NCBI GenBank assembly: GCA_016758965.1
Contig: JAEPRB010000249.1
Span: 1 to 56,873, forward strand
Direction: 5' to 3'
DNA length: 56,873 nucleotides
Source of the DNA: Circinella minor
Taxonomy: Eukaryota > Mucoromycota > Mucoromycetes > Mucorales > Lichtheimiaceae
The first letter of the stretch is position 1. Every line of letters begins with the position of its first letter. This document shows, piece after piece, positions 36,775-49,407 of the stretch. The notes beneath the pieces were generated by a model that saw only the letters and a program-made list of their open reading frames with translations, did no database searches and was not told where the DNA came from. Made by a program: the position numbers and the translations under genes.

Positions 36775-37337
36775 TGAATTCAACGGATGATATTAATAAT
36801 AAAAAAAAAAAGAGCTGTTCGAAAAAAAAAAAAAAGCTACCTTGAATGAACAACAACGTGGCATATCAAATAATTAGGCATCCGCTAGGAATAATTTTTT
36901 TTTTTTTTTTTTGTAAATTGAAAATTGTTCATACTTTTTATTCATGCGGATCTTCTTTGTCTATTATCATAAAAGCATATATCCAATTAATGGGTTTACA
37001 TTATTATAAAAATGTCATAAAATCAATAGTACTTATTCTATCTCTTATTTTGTATTAAAACAAGTGGAGAAGAAGTATGATTGGTTCGATGATCGTATAT
37101 AGTATGCACATAAGTATCCTAATAAACAAAACAAAAAAAAAGTCCCTTTTTTTTAAGAAAACAAGTTTTCATCACCTGTAACACTGCACCTTTCCTGTTT
37201 CAAGTTTTGCCGCGCACAATCCTTCATATAACAGTGCTTTGTTGTTGGGTTTTTTTTACGTTTTTTGTTTGTTCTTTGTTCCCTTGAAAAAAACAGTTTA
37301 CTACTTTCTTCTTCATCCACATAAAAAAAAAAGAGTT
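36775..37337. other. Divergent intergenic region between PIG-U and the RING gene
   Basis: 563 bases shared by two genes transcribed away from each other. Several A- and T-runs; no recognised site. An in-frame upstream ATG at 37239 would add a hydrophobic leader to the RING protein, but reads like UTR. Confidence 0.5.
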
Positions 37338-38488
37338 ATGTTTTCTTTATTTACTTCTGCAGAAAATAGCGATACTAATAGTGGTAGACTTCCTTATACG
37401 AGTAGACCTTCCCCACCTGAAGCTCGAGACAGGATTTCACCTGAGACAACAACCCATTCAGTACCAATTCATTATTGGATTAATGACTGTTTTGAGCAAA
37501 ATAGGTTGTCGTCAACAACGAATCCCACATTGGCTAATCGTGGCCAAGGGGGAGCTTCAAATACACGTAATCAATTGTCCTCTTTGGGATGGGATTTGGA
37601 TAACATGGATAGCAACAACAATAATAACAACAATAATAATAGCAACGTTTCTAAACAACAACAGCAACAAAAAAAACAAAAGCAAAAAAAACAGCAGCAA
37701 CAGCAACAGCAAGAACAACAAAAATCACAAAAACAAAAACAACAGCAGCAGCAGCAACAACAGCAGCAACAACAACAACAGCAAAAGCAAAAGCAGCAAC
37801 AGCAGCAACAGCAACAGCAACAACAAAAGCAAAAACAAAAACAAAAGCAACAACAAAAGCAACAGCAACAGCAACAAAAACAACAACAACAAAAGCAAAA
37901 GCAAAAATCTTCCTCTCAAGCAGAAGAAATGGCTTCGCTCGATGATATTATTCAAAGTGAAGTAGATCCAAGTCATTTATCAAGAGCAACACTTGAGAAT
38001 ATTCTTATTGTTCATTATGCCAATCAATTAAATGAATATGAATCTACAGAATTAGCCCCTCAAGTAAGGCGGTTAGTAGAAAAGAGAAGAAATGAAATTC
38101 ATGATAAAAAAGAAAAAGAATCAAGACGTCAGTTCCAACTAGAGCAAGAGAGATTACATCAATTACAATTAAAAGAATTGGAAGAGAAACAACAAAAACA
38201 AATCAAAAAGATGAAAGAAGAAAAAGAAGATGGTGTTTTGTTATGTACAATCTGTTTTGATAATAAGATAGACTGTTTACTTTTAGATTGTAGACATTTG
38301 GCAAGTTGTATGGAGTGTGCTGTAAGTAGGATTTCTTTTTTAAAGGAAATGTGTATTTAATCTCACAACATATACTAACAAAATAATAATAATAATAATA
38401 ATGAAATACGTAGCAAAGAACAACCAACAACCAATGTCCAATTTGTCGACAACAAGTTACAACATTTCTTCGCGTCTATAGTTCTTAA
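37338..38488 (+). CDS. RING-finger protein with long polyN/polyQ tract, probable E3 ubiquitin ligase
   Basis: Two exons, 37338-38321 and 38414-38488, giving 352 aa. The N-terminal 85 residues are Ser/Pro-rich. Residues about 89-191 are Asn, then a Gln tract broken by Lys and Ser. A conserved-looking segment follows (SLDDIIQSEVDPSHLSRATL, ILIVHYANQ), then a charged coiled coil, then a C-terminal C3HC4 RING: CTIC, CRHLASCMEC and CPICR in exon 2. RING-HC domains of this C-terminal type recruit E2 enzymes. The start at 37338 was preferred over an in-frame ATG at 37239. The target is unknown. Confidence 0.85.
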
Positions 38489-39150
38489 TAATGATTTAAT
38501 CTTCTTTTACGTACTATAAATTTGTTATCAATTTCATTTCTTTTTATATACTTAACCATTCAATATATTAGCACATATTCTTATATTTATCATTATTTAA
38601 AAAGGCAATATGGAGAAAAATATATTCATAATGATGAATGTAAAGTAGGATAATATATATAAATATATAAATATACATTTTGTCTTTTTTTTTTCTTGCA
38701 CGTAGTGTGATCTTTCTAAATATTTGTTTGTTTGTGATTTTTACTATGTCAATATTATACTAGATATAGTACATAATAAGTTTCTACGTACGTACGTATC
38801 ATTCTCAATGAATTTTTTTTTCTTCTTAAGAAAAAAGCTTGTATTATTTATAAATGTAGAAAATGTACATTATACCTATGTAGCATGGACTATTGTTGTA
38901 GTACAACAAGAAAACAATACCTATGGATCCTATTTCTATAGAAACCATTTATCCAGTCAAAATAGTAATACGATCTAATAATATAAGAAGAAATAAAATC
39001 TTTATATATATATATAAACTTGTATATACATATATGTATATTATTTATGCAATAACATCGAAACTATTAAATTCACTAAATTTGACAAAAGTCATAATGG
39101 TACTACACAAGGAATCAATAAATCAAATGAAAAATTTACTTTTTTAAGTC

Positions 39151-39184
<34 letters not shown>

Positions 39185-40052
39185 AAGACACAAATTAACA
39201 AGTTTATTAAAAAAAAATTAGTTAAGGACGGAAAAAGGTAAACCAAAGAAGATGGTTTAATGATTTATAGGTATTCTTTATTTGAAATAATAAAAAGGAA
39301 TACGTACACTACACATTAAGTTATAGTTAAAACAATAACCTTATATGAATGGTCACATAGTAATAATTGTAGTGGTATTATCATTTATATATGTGATCTA
39401 AACATTGATACGTATATACGTACTATTAGTTACACGTACCTACTATATACAAAGGTTCTATTTATAATGAGCTTGAAGCAAAGACTCTTACTGATACTGT
39501 ATTTCAAAAATGAAAGGTCATCCATTGTCATGACAACGGTATACAATAAAATGCGAGGCTCAACTTTTTTTTTCACTCATTGTAAATGTATTTATGTATC
39601 ATGAGGCAGTATATGATTGCTCATTTAAAAATGTATTTAAAAATATTGATACTGTAATATATTATTCGATGCTGGTGCTTATACCTACAATACAAGGCTT
39701 TTTTTCTAAAAAAAAAAAAAAAAAAAAAAAATAAGGAAAACACAAATATGACAAAGACAAATCTTATAGATGATTAATGGCTTCATCATAAAACAATCAA
39801 AATACAGTGTTAGTTATATCATTCTTGTTATTATATATTATTTACAAATTAGATGAAAAAATAATTTTACGTAGCGAAAAACGCAAAATATGGTATATAT
39901 TGATATCATGAGTATTCCCTAACCCAGAAAATATGTGTATAGATGGGGATTATATAGTGAGAAGAAATAAAGGAAAAGAATGAGTTATGTTTTAAAAAGT
40001 GAAGAAATCCATTTATGGATGTAAAATCAAAGGCTTTTTTTTTTTCTGAATT
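38489..40052. other. Intergenic region
   Basis: 1.56 kb, AT-rich, between the 3' ends of the RING gene and the F-box gene. It holds a T-run of over 30 bases at about 39151-39183, an A-run at about 39710-39731 and TACGTACGTACGTA near 38786. No gene is supported. Confidence 0.6.
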
Positions 40053-41896
40053 TTACCAAGGATCTTGATAGTCATCAAATTGGTCATACCATTGTTCAAT
40101 TACAAAGCCTAGTGGATCGTCATGATAATCATCTTCAAAATCCTGATAATCTTCATTATATTCCTCGTCTTCTTCATGTTGATCATCTTCATCTAATGTC
40201 AAGTCATAAAAAACTACTTGTCGCTGTTGTTCTTGTTGTTGTGCCTGATTTACGCGTTGTTGTTGTAATGCCTGTTGTACCTGATTTAAGCGTTGCTGTT
40301 GTAAATCTTGTTGTTGGTGGAAGTTTAGTGCATGATTTTGATGTCTCCCCATCCTCACTTGTGGTGCCGCCGGTTGTATTTGATTAATCATTTCTTTCAA
40401 TCTTTTTCTATCAACTTGTTTATCCATGACAAATTCTTCATTAAAACGTTTCAGTGTTCCTGATTGCATCGTCTCCAACAATGATAACATGCCTTCCCTT
40501 TTTAATGAGAAATTATTTATATCCAACCATTCCAACTGTTGCTGCTGTTCCTTTTCTTTTTCATTACGAAGAAAAGATATCAAATTGGTTCCACTGGTTG
40601 AGAAATTATCCCGTAATATCAATCGCTTAAGTTTGGAGACATTACGTAAAGTAGTATGAAAATTAAGGGAATTAACAAAACCAGTTCCTTCGATTGTGAG
40701 TTCGTGTAGTTCCGGAAATAGTTGGGATAGCATAAGCAACAATGGGGCAAAGACGCAGCGAGAGAGATGGAGAGTGGTGACTGACGGGATGGGACGTAAA
40801 AGTTGAATAACAGAATTAGATATGTTCCGTTGTGATTGACATCGTTGAATCGTAAGATCGTTTAAACGTGGACAATATAGGGAAACGGTATGAAAAAAGT
40901 TTAACGGTTCGAGGTTCGAATCGAATTCAACTTTACGCCAAGTAGATCCGATTTCTCGTATAAGAAGCTGAAGCACAAGCGAATCTATAAGTAATTCAGT
41001 GTACATAAAAGCTGTGCGATGATATTATATTATTTTAATTTTTTGCAACAAAAAAAAAAAAAAAAGAATAAATGAGTCAATGATAGTAACTAAATTTATT
41101 CTTTATATATATTACATAATTTACTCATACACTTACACACTTCATATAATGCCGGTCGTTTCTGTATCAGTTTTTCCACCATCGCATTTGACAGTGGGAT
41201 TTTAAGTTTTCGAATATCAGTCCACTCCATAAAGCGACCCAAACTGGTTACAATACATGATTCTAAATGACGGTCATGAACAACTCGAGTATAACGATTA
41301 TATGTCATCCCATAATATGTGGGATGAGAATAATTATTCCTTCCTACTATACTTTCTGAATAATCCAAATCACGCCAAAGATCAGATATATGTTTCAATG
41401 TATCTCGCCATCGATGAGATACCGCCAAACATGGAATGCGTGAACGAAAACTCAACAATGACATGATATGATAAAGTATTTCTGTTGGCAAATCCATAAT
41501 ATAATTCATCTGTGTTGCCTTTTGCTCTTGCAATTGTCGAGAAATTTGATGAATATAGGGATCGTCATGAAGTACTTTAAATTGGGCTTTTTGTAATCGT
41601 TTCAAAGCTTCTTGATATTGTCCCGGTTTGGTTAATAATATTTTGTTTTCAATCAAATAAAGTTCTCCTTTACAGGGATCGACACGTAGAGCTGCTTCGA
41701 TATCTTCTAGTGCTGTATTACGACGTTTGTCATTAAGTTTTAAGGCAGTTTTGGCACGAAATGACAAAGCTGAGACATTGTATGGTTCGAGATTTAGAGC
41801 CATAGTAAAACATTCATAAGCATCTTGAATTAAACCTTCATAAAGAAAAGTTATGCCCAATTCGATATTATCTTGAACATTCCAGTTTTGTGCCAT
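40053..41896 (-). CDS. TPR, F-box and leucine-rich-repeat protein, SCF substrate adaptor
   Basis: Two minus-strand exons, 41137-41896 and 40053-41011, giving 572 aa. N-terminal TPR-like helices (GLIQDAYECFTMALNLEPYN and the next 80 residues), then an F-box near residue 132 (MDLPTEILYHIMSLLSF, with a following W), then irregular LRRs (LYCPRLNDLTIQRC, LFPELHELTIEG, LKRLILRDN). The C-terminus is Gln-rich, then strongly acidic. F-box proteins bind Skp1 and bring substrates to the SCF ubiquitin ligase. The TPR plus F-box plus LRR order recalls fission yeast Pof1/Pof3-type and other Mucoromycota F-box proteins; the substrate is unknown. The start is the ATG of MAQNWN; no earlier ATG is in frame. 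Confidence 0.85.
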
Positions 41897-43241
41897 TGTT
41901 TTCTTTGTCTTTTTGGTCAATTGGCTATGAAGTATGAAATGGTATATATATATAAAATAAAGTAGATATGTGTTGTATTAAATGGTATGATTCCAATGGG
42001 ATTTTTTGACTTGAAATTATCAAAGTGAATTATGAATGTAAATCCCCTGTGTGTAAAAAAATATAAGGTTGTGTGATACGTATGTACAGAGAGAGGAGAA
42101 AATAGTGTTAAGGGGGATGTCGTTGTAGCTTTGGGAGAGAGGGAGAGCGAGCGATCTTTTTTTTTTTTTTTTAAGTCAGCATAAAAAAAGAAAAATAGTT
42201 TATTATAATTACAACTTTCCTTGCAGTAAAAAGATGAAATGTTTTCAAGCTAGAAGGGTTTTTTTTTCTTTAATATACTAATCCTTTTCTTTTTAAACTT
42301 TTGGAATTTAATTTATCATGCACGTCATTCTTTTTAATTGTCAATAATATATATTGGATGATCGTCATAACTTGATTTTTTTTTTTTGGGGGGGAGCTTT
42401 TTGACATATTATTTTTGATAAACCCTTAGTTTGTATTATTTATCAATTCTTCTTTAATTTATATAATAAATAAATATGAAAAGAAAGAAAGAAGAAAAAA
42501 GAGACAAAAAGAAGAAAGACCCTTTATGACAAAAAAAAAAAAAAAAAGAAACCAAAAATCAATCGTTCGATCAAAAAAGAAGTCTGATAAATCCATTTTA
42601 GTAGGTCCCGGCACGAGTTTTATGGATCTATTTGGCAAGTGCCATGGCAACACATTTACACACTGCAGAAAAAAGTAATATACTTTTTTTTTTTTTTTGG
42701 TTTCCCGTTATCACTTCTATTTCTTTACACTTCTTTCTTTTTTTTTTTATTTTTCTTCTCATTTCATTTCTTTTTGCAATGTATTTTTTGTACGCAATTA
42801 TTTTATTTTATTAAATTCATTAACGACGAAAAAAAAAACAATACATAATTTTTTATAATAATATACCAGACGGCATAACGACTTAATTCCCCCCCACCCC
42901 CCTCGAACCGAACCGAACAAAAAACTATATTATCAGTTATAAAAGAACAGCATTATTATCATCATCAATCCCTTTTTCAACCTATCTTCCTACCCGTCCC
43001 TCACTACCCCTTTATTTATTTTCTATTACTGCAAGTAATTATCGATTTCCTTTAATATAAATCCATTTTTATTTTTACTCTTTTGTTTTTCTACTCTCTC
43101 TTTTTCTCGGTCTTTTTTTTTTCTTGTCAATTACCTGTTTTTTTTTAATATTATTTGCCCTCTTTTTTTTTTTTTGTATAACTTATAATAGTCATCCCTT
43201 TCTCGTTTTTCTTTTATACCTAGCAACACATACAAACAACA
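41897..43241. other. Divergent intergenic region
   Basis: 1.35 kb between the F-box gene and PFA4. Homopolymer runs are frequent, and a C-rich block lies at 42889-42904. A 60-base patch near 42600-42665 has more normal GC, but no motif or coding frame is supported. The final 200 bases are pyrimidine-rich. Confidence 0.6.
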
Positions 43242-44910
43242 ATGAGTTGGCAAGAGATAAAAGGACAAATGATAGTTGGTACTGTTGCAATATTAACAAC
43301 GTTTATTGCTTATACATCACAAATATTCGTACTTTGGAACTTTTTAGGTGGCGCCACCCTGTCAACTTTATTGATCCTTATTCCATTGAACGTATTTATC
43401 ATCATGATTTATATCAATTATTCTTTAGTATGTCTTACAGATCCAGGAGTTGTACCTGGTAACTACGTATGTATATATATATATATATATATATAAATAT
43501 ATTCCGATTCTTTTTTTTTTCTGGGTTTATTTATATAAATGGATGGAAAATAAGTTTTGTTTACTAATTTACAAAATGTGTGAAAACATGCATATGCATA
43601 ATTAAAAAAAAATATTACAAAAAATATATAGATGCCCGACCCAAAAAATATTTTTATAGAAGTAAAACGATCCACACATGCCCCAAGATTTTGTAAAACA
43701 TGCAATAATTATAAACCACCAAGAACACATCATTGTAGTAGTTGTGGACGTTGTGTATTAAAAATGGATCATCATTGTCCTTGGATAAATAATTGTGTTG
43801 GATTTCAAAATTATGGTCATTTTATACGATTTATTGTTTATGTGGAAACTAGTTCGATTTATTTGTTTATTTTATTATCTTTACGATTAGCACAAATTAT
43901 TCATCAAATGAACTCTGTAAGTCATCTTTTTATATCATAGACAGTGTATATATATATATATATATATATATGAGTGTGTGAGAAACTTGTCAAAAAGGTT
44001 AGAGGGTAATGGTTTTTTTTTTTTCGCCCCCAATTTTTTCATATATTGACTTTTTTTTTTATTTGTAATCTTTACATGTGGGTAGTACAATGTATATCCT
44101 TCCAATACAGAAGCTGCATTTTTATCAATCAATTTAATATTGTCAGCAGCAACCATTATCACTGTCGGTATTTTGAGTGGATATCATGTTTATTGTTTAA
44201 CAACTAATACAACAACAATCGAAGGATGGGAAAAGGGTACAGCTCTTACATTTAAAAGTTTGAAAAACAACAAAACAACGACTTTTAGTAGTGTAAAATA
44301 TCCATACAACCTCGGTTTCTATCAAAATATTTGTGCAGTACTCGGATCTCAACCGATTCTTTGGTTTTGGCCTCAACAAGTAAAAGGGGATGGATTGCAT
44401 TTCCCTGTACGGAAATATGATGGAACTTGGTTAGAAATTACTGATGAAGAAGAATATTCAGAAGAACAAGAAGAAGATTCAGAAGAAGAATATTATGAAG
44501 AAGAAGAATACGATGATGAACATGAAAATAAAAGTGACGAAGAACAAGAAATAAATCAAGATCATCATTCTCATTATCGTCGACATTGTGGTGGAAGTGG
44601 TATAAGTCGTCATAATAACTTGGAAGAAGATGAAGAACAAGTGATTGGAAGACATAATTCAAGTCATAAAAGGAAACAACGAGATCGTCATAACAGTAAT
44701 AATTATTATAAGATGGAAGAAAAAGAACATGGTACATTGATAATAAATGCACCGCCTCAAGTACATACACGAGCAAGTACAAGTAGTTTTCATCCTACTA
44801 CACCAGCTTCTGTCATGACTTTTGCTTCGTCTTCAACACTTGTGGATCCAAATACAAAGTTTCCGACTTCATGTGGTTCAAAAGAAGCATTTGAAATGTC
44901 TCATCGATGA
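43242..44910 (+). CDS. PFA4: DHHC palmitoyltransferase, Pfa4 type
   Basis: Three exons, 43242-43466, 43632-43916, 44086-44910, all phase 0, 444 aa. Four hydrophobic segments surround the zinc-binding DHHC domain: FCKTCNNYKPPRTHHCSSCG, then DHHCPWINNCVGFQNYGHF, with the active-site Cys near residue 122. After TM4 comes a Pfa4-like tail (YPYNLGFYQNICAVLG, WFWP, DGLHFPV). DHHC enzymes attach palmitate to cysteines; yeast Pfa4 is in the ER and modifies chitin synthase Chs3. The C-terminus adds about 120 residues of Glu/Asp-, then His- and Ser-rich sequence, longer than the yeast protein. Two of the introns carry (TA)n runs. Confidence 0.9.
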
Positions 44911-45328
44911 TCGTAATCTTTCACCTTTCTCACCTCCGCCCCTCATTCCTATTTTTTTTTTTTTTTTTTACACTTCCACATTATAGCTTCCGAATATTTT
45001 ATACATATTCTTTGTTTCCCGCCTTAATTATATCTTATACCCTTTCCGAACAACAAGACACTTCAAATTATCCGAGTGAAAAACTTGTTATTGTATACAA
45101 GCAAGATATACACTCGGAAGTATATTGCTATATTTTATTATTTAGTTATCATTGTTCATTTCATATTCTATTGTTATTCTTGTTATTACTATTTTTATTA
45201 TTATTATTTAATCGTTATATTTTTCCATTCTCGTACTTTTTTTTTTCTTTCTTTTTAATTCTGTAATAGTATTTTTTTTTTCATTAAAACGTTCAATTTA
45301 TTTTCTCGGTTTATATAATATTATTTAC
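44911..45328. other. Intergenic region upstream of the FAM72 gene
   Basis: 418 bases, very T-rich, with TTATTATTATT stretches. No motif is supported. Confidence 0.6.
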
Positions 45329-46272
45329 ATGAGCACCATCAATAGTTCAATCACCAACACAAATTCCACAACTACAACAACAACTACTACTACTACAGCA
45401 ATACCGATACCCACAAATAATAATAATAATAACACTACTTCAACAAATATCAATAATAATCGAAATAATAACACTACTTTATCATCCACTAATAATAATA
45501 ATGTTAATACTACCAGAGTATCACCATTAAAACCTGTTTATCGATTATTATGTAAACACTGTAGAACAATTGTTTGTGCTCGTGGAATGCGAGCCATTTT
45601 GTTAGCAGATACAAAAATTGAACTTTATAGTACAGATATACCAGCTACTTCGTAAGTCCCCAATTTTTATATTTTTTGACAACAATAAAAAATTATTTAT
45701 TAAACGCTCTATTAGAATTCAATTAATGGATAAAGATTATTTAACACGTACATGTCATTGTCGTATTCGTGACGTTGCTTGTCGAGATTGGTAAATATAT
45801 TTATAAATTGAGTCCCATAATAAAAAAAAAAAAAAGTAATTTAATATAAATTTATGATGGTGCATAATTTTTTTTTTTTTAGCGGTAATATTATTGGATA
45901 TCATGTGGTAGCACCATGTCATCAATGTCTTCAAGCTGGAAATAATGGACATTTTTGGATGTTTCATTCAGATGCATGTCAACCACAAGAACGTAAAGAT
46001 ATATCAGGTAAAAAAAAAAAAAAAAATTAAATTAAATTAAATTAAAAAAAAATATGGTGTAAAGGGGAGAAAAGCTGCGGGGTAAATAAAATACTTTGGG
46101 GTAGATCGATTCTATTGTGTATATATATATATATATATAAACTTATGAATGCATGAGTTAATTCTCTTGAAAAGGAAAACGGACGGTATTATGGAATAAT
46201 CTTCCTCGTGCAGAACAAGATCTTGATTTTTTAATGGGTACTACCATTCCATATGATCAAATGTGTCGATAA
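45329..46272 (+). CDS. FAM72: FAM72 family protein
   Basis: Four exons, 45329-45651, 45716-45790, 45883-46007, 46175-46272, giving 206 aa. The first 70 residues are Thr/Asn low complexity. The rest carries the FAM72 core: LLCKHCRTIVCARGMRAILL, ELYSTDIPATS, CHCRIRDVACRDCGNIIGYH, and VVAPCHQCLQAGNNGHFWMF. The paired cysteines suggest bound zinc. In mammals FAM72A binds and destabilises the uracil-DNA glycosylase UNG2 and alters base-excision repair; its role in fungi is not known to me. The exon joins are fixed by the conserved core. The poly-Thr/Asn extension appears specific to this organism. Confidence 0.92.
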
Positions 46273-46661
46273 AGAAAAAACAAACAAACAAACAAATAAT
46301 AATATAATTTGTAAATGATGGTATTGAGTTTGTTAGGAAAGAGAAAGTTGATTAATAACTGCTTGTTTTTTTTTAATAATAATAATACTATAAACAACAA
46401 AAAATAATATACTTTAGATGATATTTGTTTGAATGAAAAGAAAAAAATCAATTCATTTTTTATATAAATGTTAAATGTGTTATTGAAATTTGTTGAAAAT
46501 GAAATAATGAGTGTGGTAGTGGTGGTGGTGGTGATCTCGGCGGGGTACGTAGGGTAGGGAGAGGGAGAGGTGTTTATAATATTAAGATAACATGATGAAT
46601 GATGATAGAAATGGAAAAAAGGATTGTGTAAAAAGTTTTTAGATTACGTATTATTATTTTA
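46273..46661. other. 3' region between convergent genes
   Basis: 389 bases shared by the 3' ends of the FAM72 gene and the kinase gene. A G-rich patch (GGTGGTGGTGGTG) lies near 46516-46532. Otherwise AT-rich with nothing recognised. Confidence 0.6.
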
Positions 46662-48307
46662 TTATGACAAGATATGATGACGATGTTCACGTTCACTTGT
46701 ACATATTTTTACTGTTTGAATCCATTTTGACTCAATACATTGATCTACTGTCCATCTTGTCAATGGATTTGGATCAAACATACCATATAAACAATCTTTT
46801 TCATCTTGATTACATTTGGATAAAGGAATCCAATCTTTTCGTTTCCTTTTATGGATAAATTCAACATAATTAGGATCTTTTGTACATGCTTGTAAAAAGG
46901 GTATATGACGATAAATAAAACAGTGCCATGTTACAGCAGCACTCCAAATATCTAATGCACGACCATCATATTCAGCAATTTTTGTTTTGTTACTACGATT
47001 AAATAATTCAGGAGGCCAATAAGGTTCAGATCCACATTGACCACGAGATTCTCTTGCTTTTTCATCAAAACATGTTTGTACAACATCTGCAACACCAAAA
47101 TCTGTAATCTTTAATACACCTTTTGTTGTCATGACTAAATTTTCTGGTTTAATATCACGATGAGCAACTCCACATTGATGCATATGTTGTAATCCCAATA
47201 AAAGTTGTTTAAATAAACAATCAATTTCATTATCATTAAGATCAAAGTCTTGTAATATAGTAAATACATCTCCTCCTGAACACTATGTATATATATATTT
47301 AAGGGGAAAAAGAGAGAAATGAGTCATTTATAGTAGAGAGAGAGAGAAAAGGTAGAAAAGGTTAATTAATAACTTACATATTCCATCACACTACACCATC
47401 TATTTTTATGATCTTGAACTAAATCAAATGTTTCAACAATATGAGGATGTCGGAGAACTTTACTTATGCAAAATTCATTCGTCATGCGTTTATTATATTC
47501 ACGTTCGGTTTCATCTCGGTCTTTTTTACGAAATCTTTTTACTGCAATTACTGTATGTTGATCTGTTCCTTTATTTAAATCCAATAATTTAATCACTGCT
47601 GTGGCGCCACTTCCAATCACTTTTCCTTTACGATATCCACTATATTTTTCATGTAATTTTAAAGGTTGTTTTATTTGATTTGATTGTTGTTGTTCTTCTT
47701 CTTCTTCGTCATTATTATTATCATTATTTAATGTAGCACTTGATTTACGTCTTCTTATACTTAAATAACGAATTTGTTGATATTGTGATAAAGCTCTTTT
47801 CATTTCACCAAACATAGTAGTAGAAGTAGTTGAAGGTGATTCAGAAGATTGTGGTGAAGATAAACTAGAAGATGGTGAAGGTGGAAAATAATCTGTAGTA
47901 ATAGGTTTATGATAAGCTGCATTAGGATGAAGACTTGGTGTTGAATCATCTCGTTGGCCAACAGCTAATGCAGCTGCAAGAGATGCAGCTACAGCAGCAG
48001 CACCTACAGTTTCACTAGAAGAAGGTGAAGGTGGTCTTGATGAACAAGTAGATGTTAAACTTTGATTACTACGTAATGATAAATTTGAAAAACGTCTTCC
48101 TAATACAGATGATGGTGGTGTAGTAGGTTGTTGTTTAAATAATCCACGAAAACTACGTTTACGAGGTCTACTAGTAGGTGGTGGTGATAATATAATTGTA
48201 GGTTGTTGTTGTTGTTGTGAATGTTCTTTATTTTCAACATGATGTCGATTTTCTTTATTATTTTCTTGTTGTACTTGACAATTATCGTTGACTAAAAGTG
48301 TCGCCAT
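46662..48307 (-). CDS. Serine/threonine protein kinase, fungal HAL/NPR type (Sat4/Hal4-like)
   Basis: Two minus-strand exons, 47378-48307 and 46662-47282, phase 0, 516 aa. The first 220 residues are Ser/Pro/Gln-rich with basic patches. The kinase domain covers about 228-500: glycine loop GSGATAVIKL, lysine in IAVKRF, HRDIKPENLV catalytic loop, DFGVAD, and CGSEPYWPPELF in place of the usual APE motif. The GxCGS-PY activation-segment signature and the N-terminal low complexity fit the fungal HAL/NPR group, whose members regulate ion and nutrient transporters at the plasma membrane. All catalytic residues are present, so activity is expected. The exact orthologue is uncertain. Confidence 0.88.
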
Positions 48308-48773
48308 AAAGTTGATAATATATATTAAAATATATTTTTTTTATTTAAAATAATAGTTTAAAACAAAAAGAAAAAGAAAAGAAAGAAGAAAAAAAAAAAA
48401 AAGGAACGATTTAAAATATATATTTTTATATTGCATACATCCCTTTTATTTTTATATTATATCCTTTTCACTCCCCCCAACAACAACAAACAACCACATA
48501 TAATAATTAATCACCCCCCCCCTCTCTCCTAATAATAGCTCCTCTTTTTTATTATCTCTTATCATTGTCTCCTCTTCTCTTTCTCTCTCTCCCCCCCCCC
48601 CAAAAAAAAAAAAAACTACTCTCTTCTTCTTTTCAAATAAATCTACCTTGTTAGTTTCTATGCATAAAGAATTACAAAACTAAAATTACAAATATAATAT
48701 TATTATTTATTATATTACAACAAGTATCATTCAACAAATCATTCAATGAATATTATTATTAACAACAAGTTTT
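48308..48773. other. Region upstream of the kinase gene and downstream of RPA3
   Basis: 466 bases, A/T- and C-run rich (C9-C10 runs near 48514 and 48591). It serves as kinase promoter and RPA3 3' region. No specific site recognised. Confidence 0.6.
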
Positions 48774-49407
48774 TTATTCGAAAATTTCTTTATATTTTTG
48801 TCCATATTCCACAACTTTGTTTGCTAAATCCAAATCTATTATATATAATTTATTTTTTGTTTTTAATATAAATTATTCAACTTACAATTCACTCTCCTTT
48901 TCCCCTCCCCTCCCCTTCCCCCCAGCTATTCTTATCTATTTTACCAATATCATCACCAAGACTACAAGATTTGAATTCAGTAATACTAAAGTCTTTTTCA
49001 ATGCGTCCAATTACTTCAACATAAGTTCCACTCCAATTATTTTCCTATATTTATATTTTTTTTTAATTAACACGATTCATAAATGACATAATAAGAATAA
49101 TACTAAATAATAATAAAAAAAAGAGAGTTAGAATCTTACTCCATTCACTTTAACCATAACATGACCGTGATCAGGTGCTTCAATAACAGCTGTTTGACCA
49201 GAATACTATAATAACATTGAATATAAAAAACATTAAACATTTAAATAACCCATTCATTTAATGATTCCCCACCCCCTTTTATTTTCCCTTTTTATTTTTT
49301 TTATATTTGAGATACAATACAGTAACAATTTTTCCAGTTAAACGAACTGTACGTTCAACATATTGTTCTCTTAATTCAGAATTGATACGTGGTGTTGGTT
49401 TATCCAT
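48774..49407 (-). CDS. RFA3: Replication protein A small subunit (RPA14)
   Basis: Four minus-strand exons, 49321-49407, 49140-49205, 48945-49044, 48774-48835, giving 104 aa; too fragmented to show as one open frame. The protein starts MDKPTPRINSELREQYV and contains VRLTGKIVT, TAVIEAPDHGHVMVKV, GTYVEVIGRIEKDFSITEF and a C-terminal helix DLDLANKVVEYGQKYKEIF. This is the OB-fold plus trimerisation helix of RPA3, the smallest subunit of the heterotrimer that coats single-stranded DNA in replication, repair and recombination. Length matches the family (about 105-122 aa). Exon phases agree throughout. It is transcribed away from TSR2 from a shared short promoter with cell-cycle-type motifs. Confidence 0.9.

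Noticed and set aside
37239..37337. N-terminal hydrophobic extension (signal or TM) of the RING protein
   Set aside because: The segment is T-rich and UTR-like; the next in-frame ATG at 37338 fits better.
37725..37976. Minus-strand poly-Leu open frame
   Set aside because: Antisense shadow of the polyQ tract in the RING gene.
40900..40930. GGTTCGAATC, like a tRNA B box
   Set aside because: It lies within the F-box gene coding sequence, and no cloverleaf could be formed around it.
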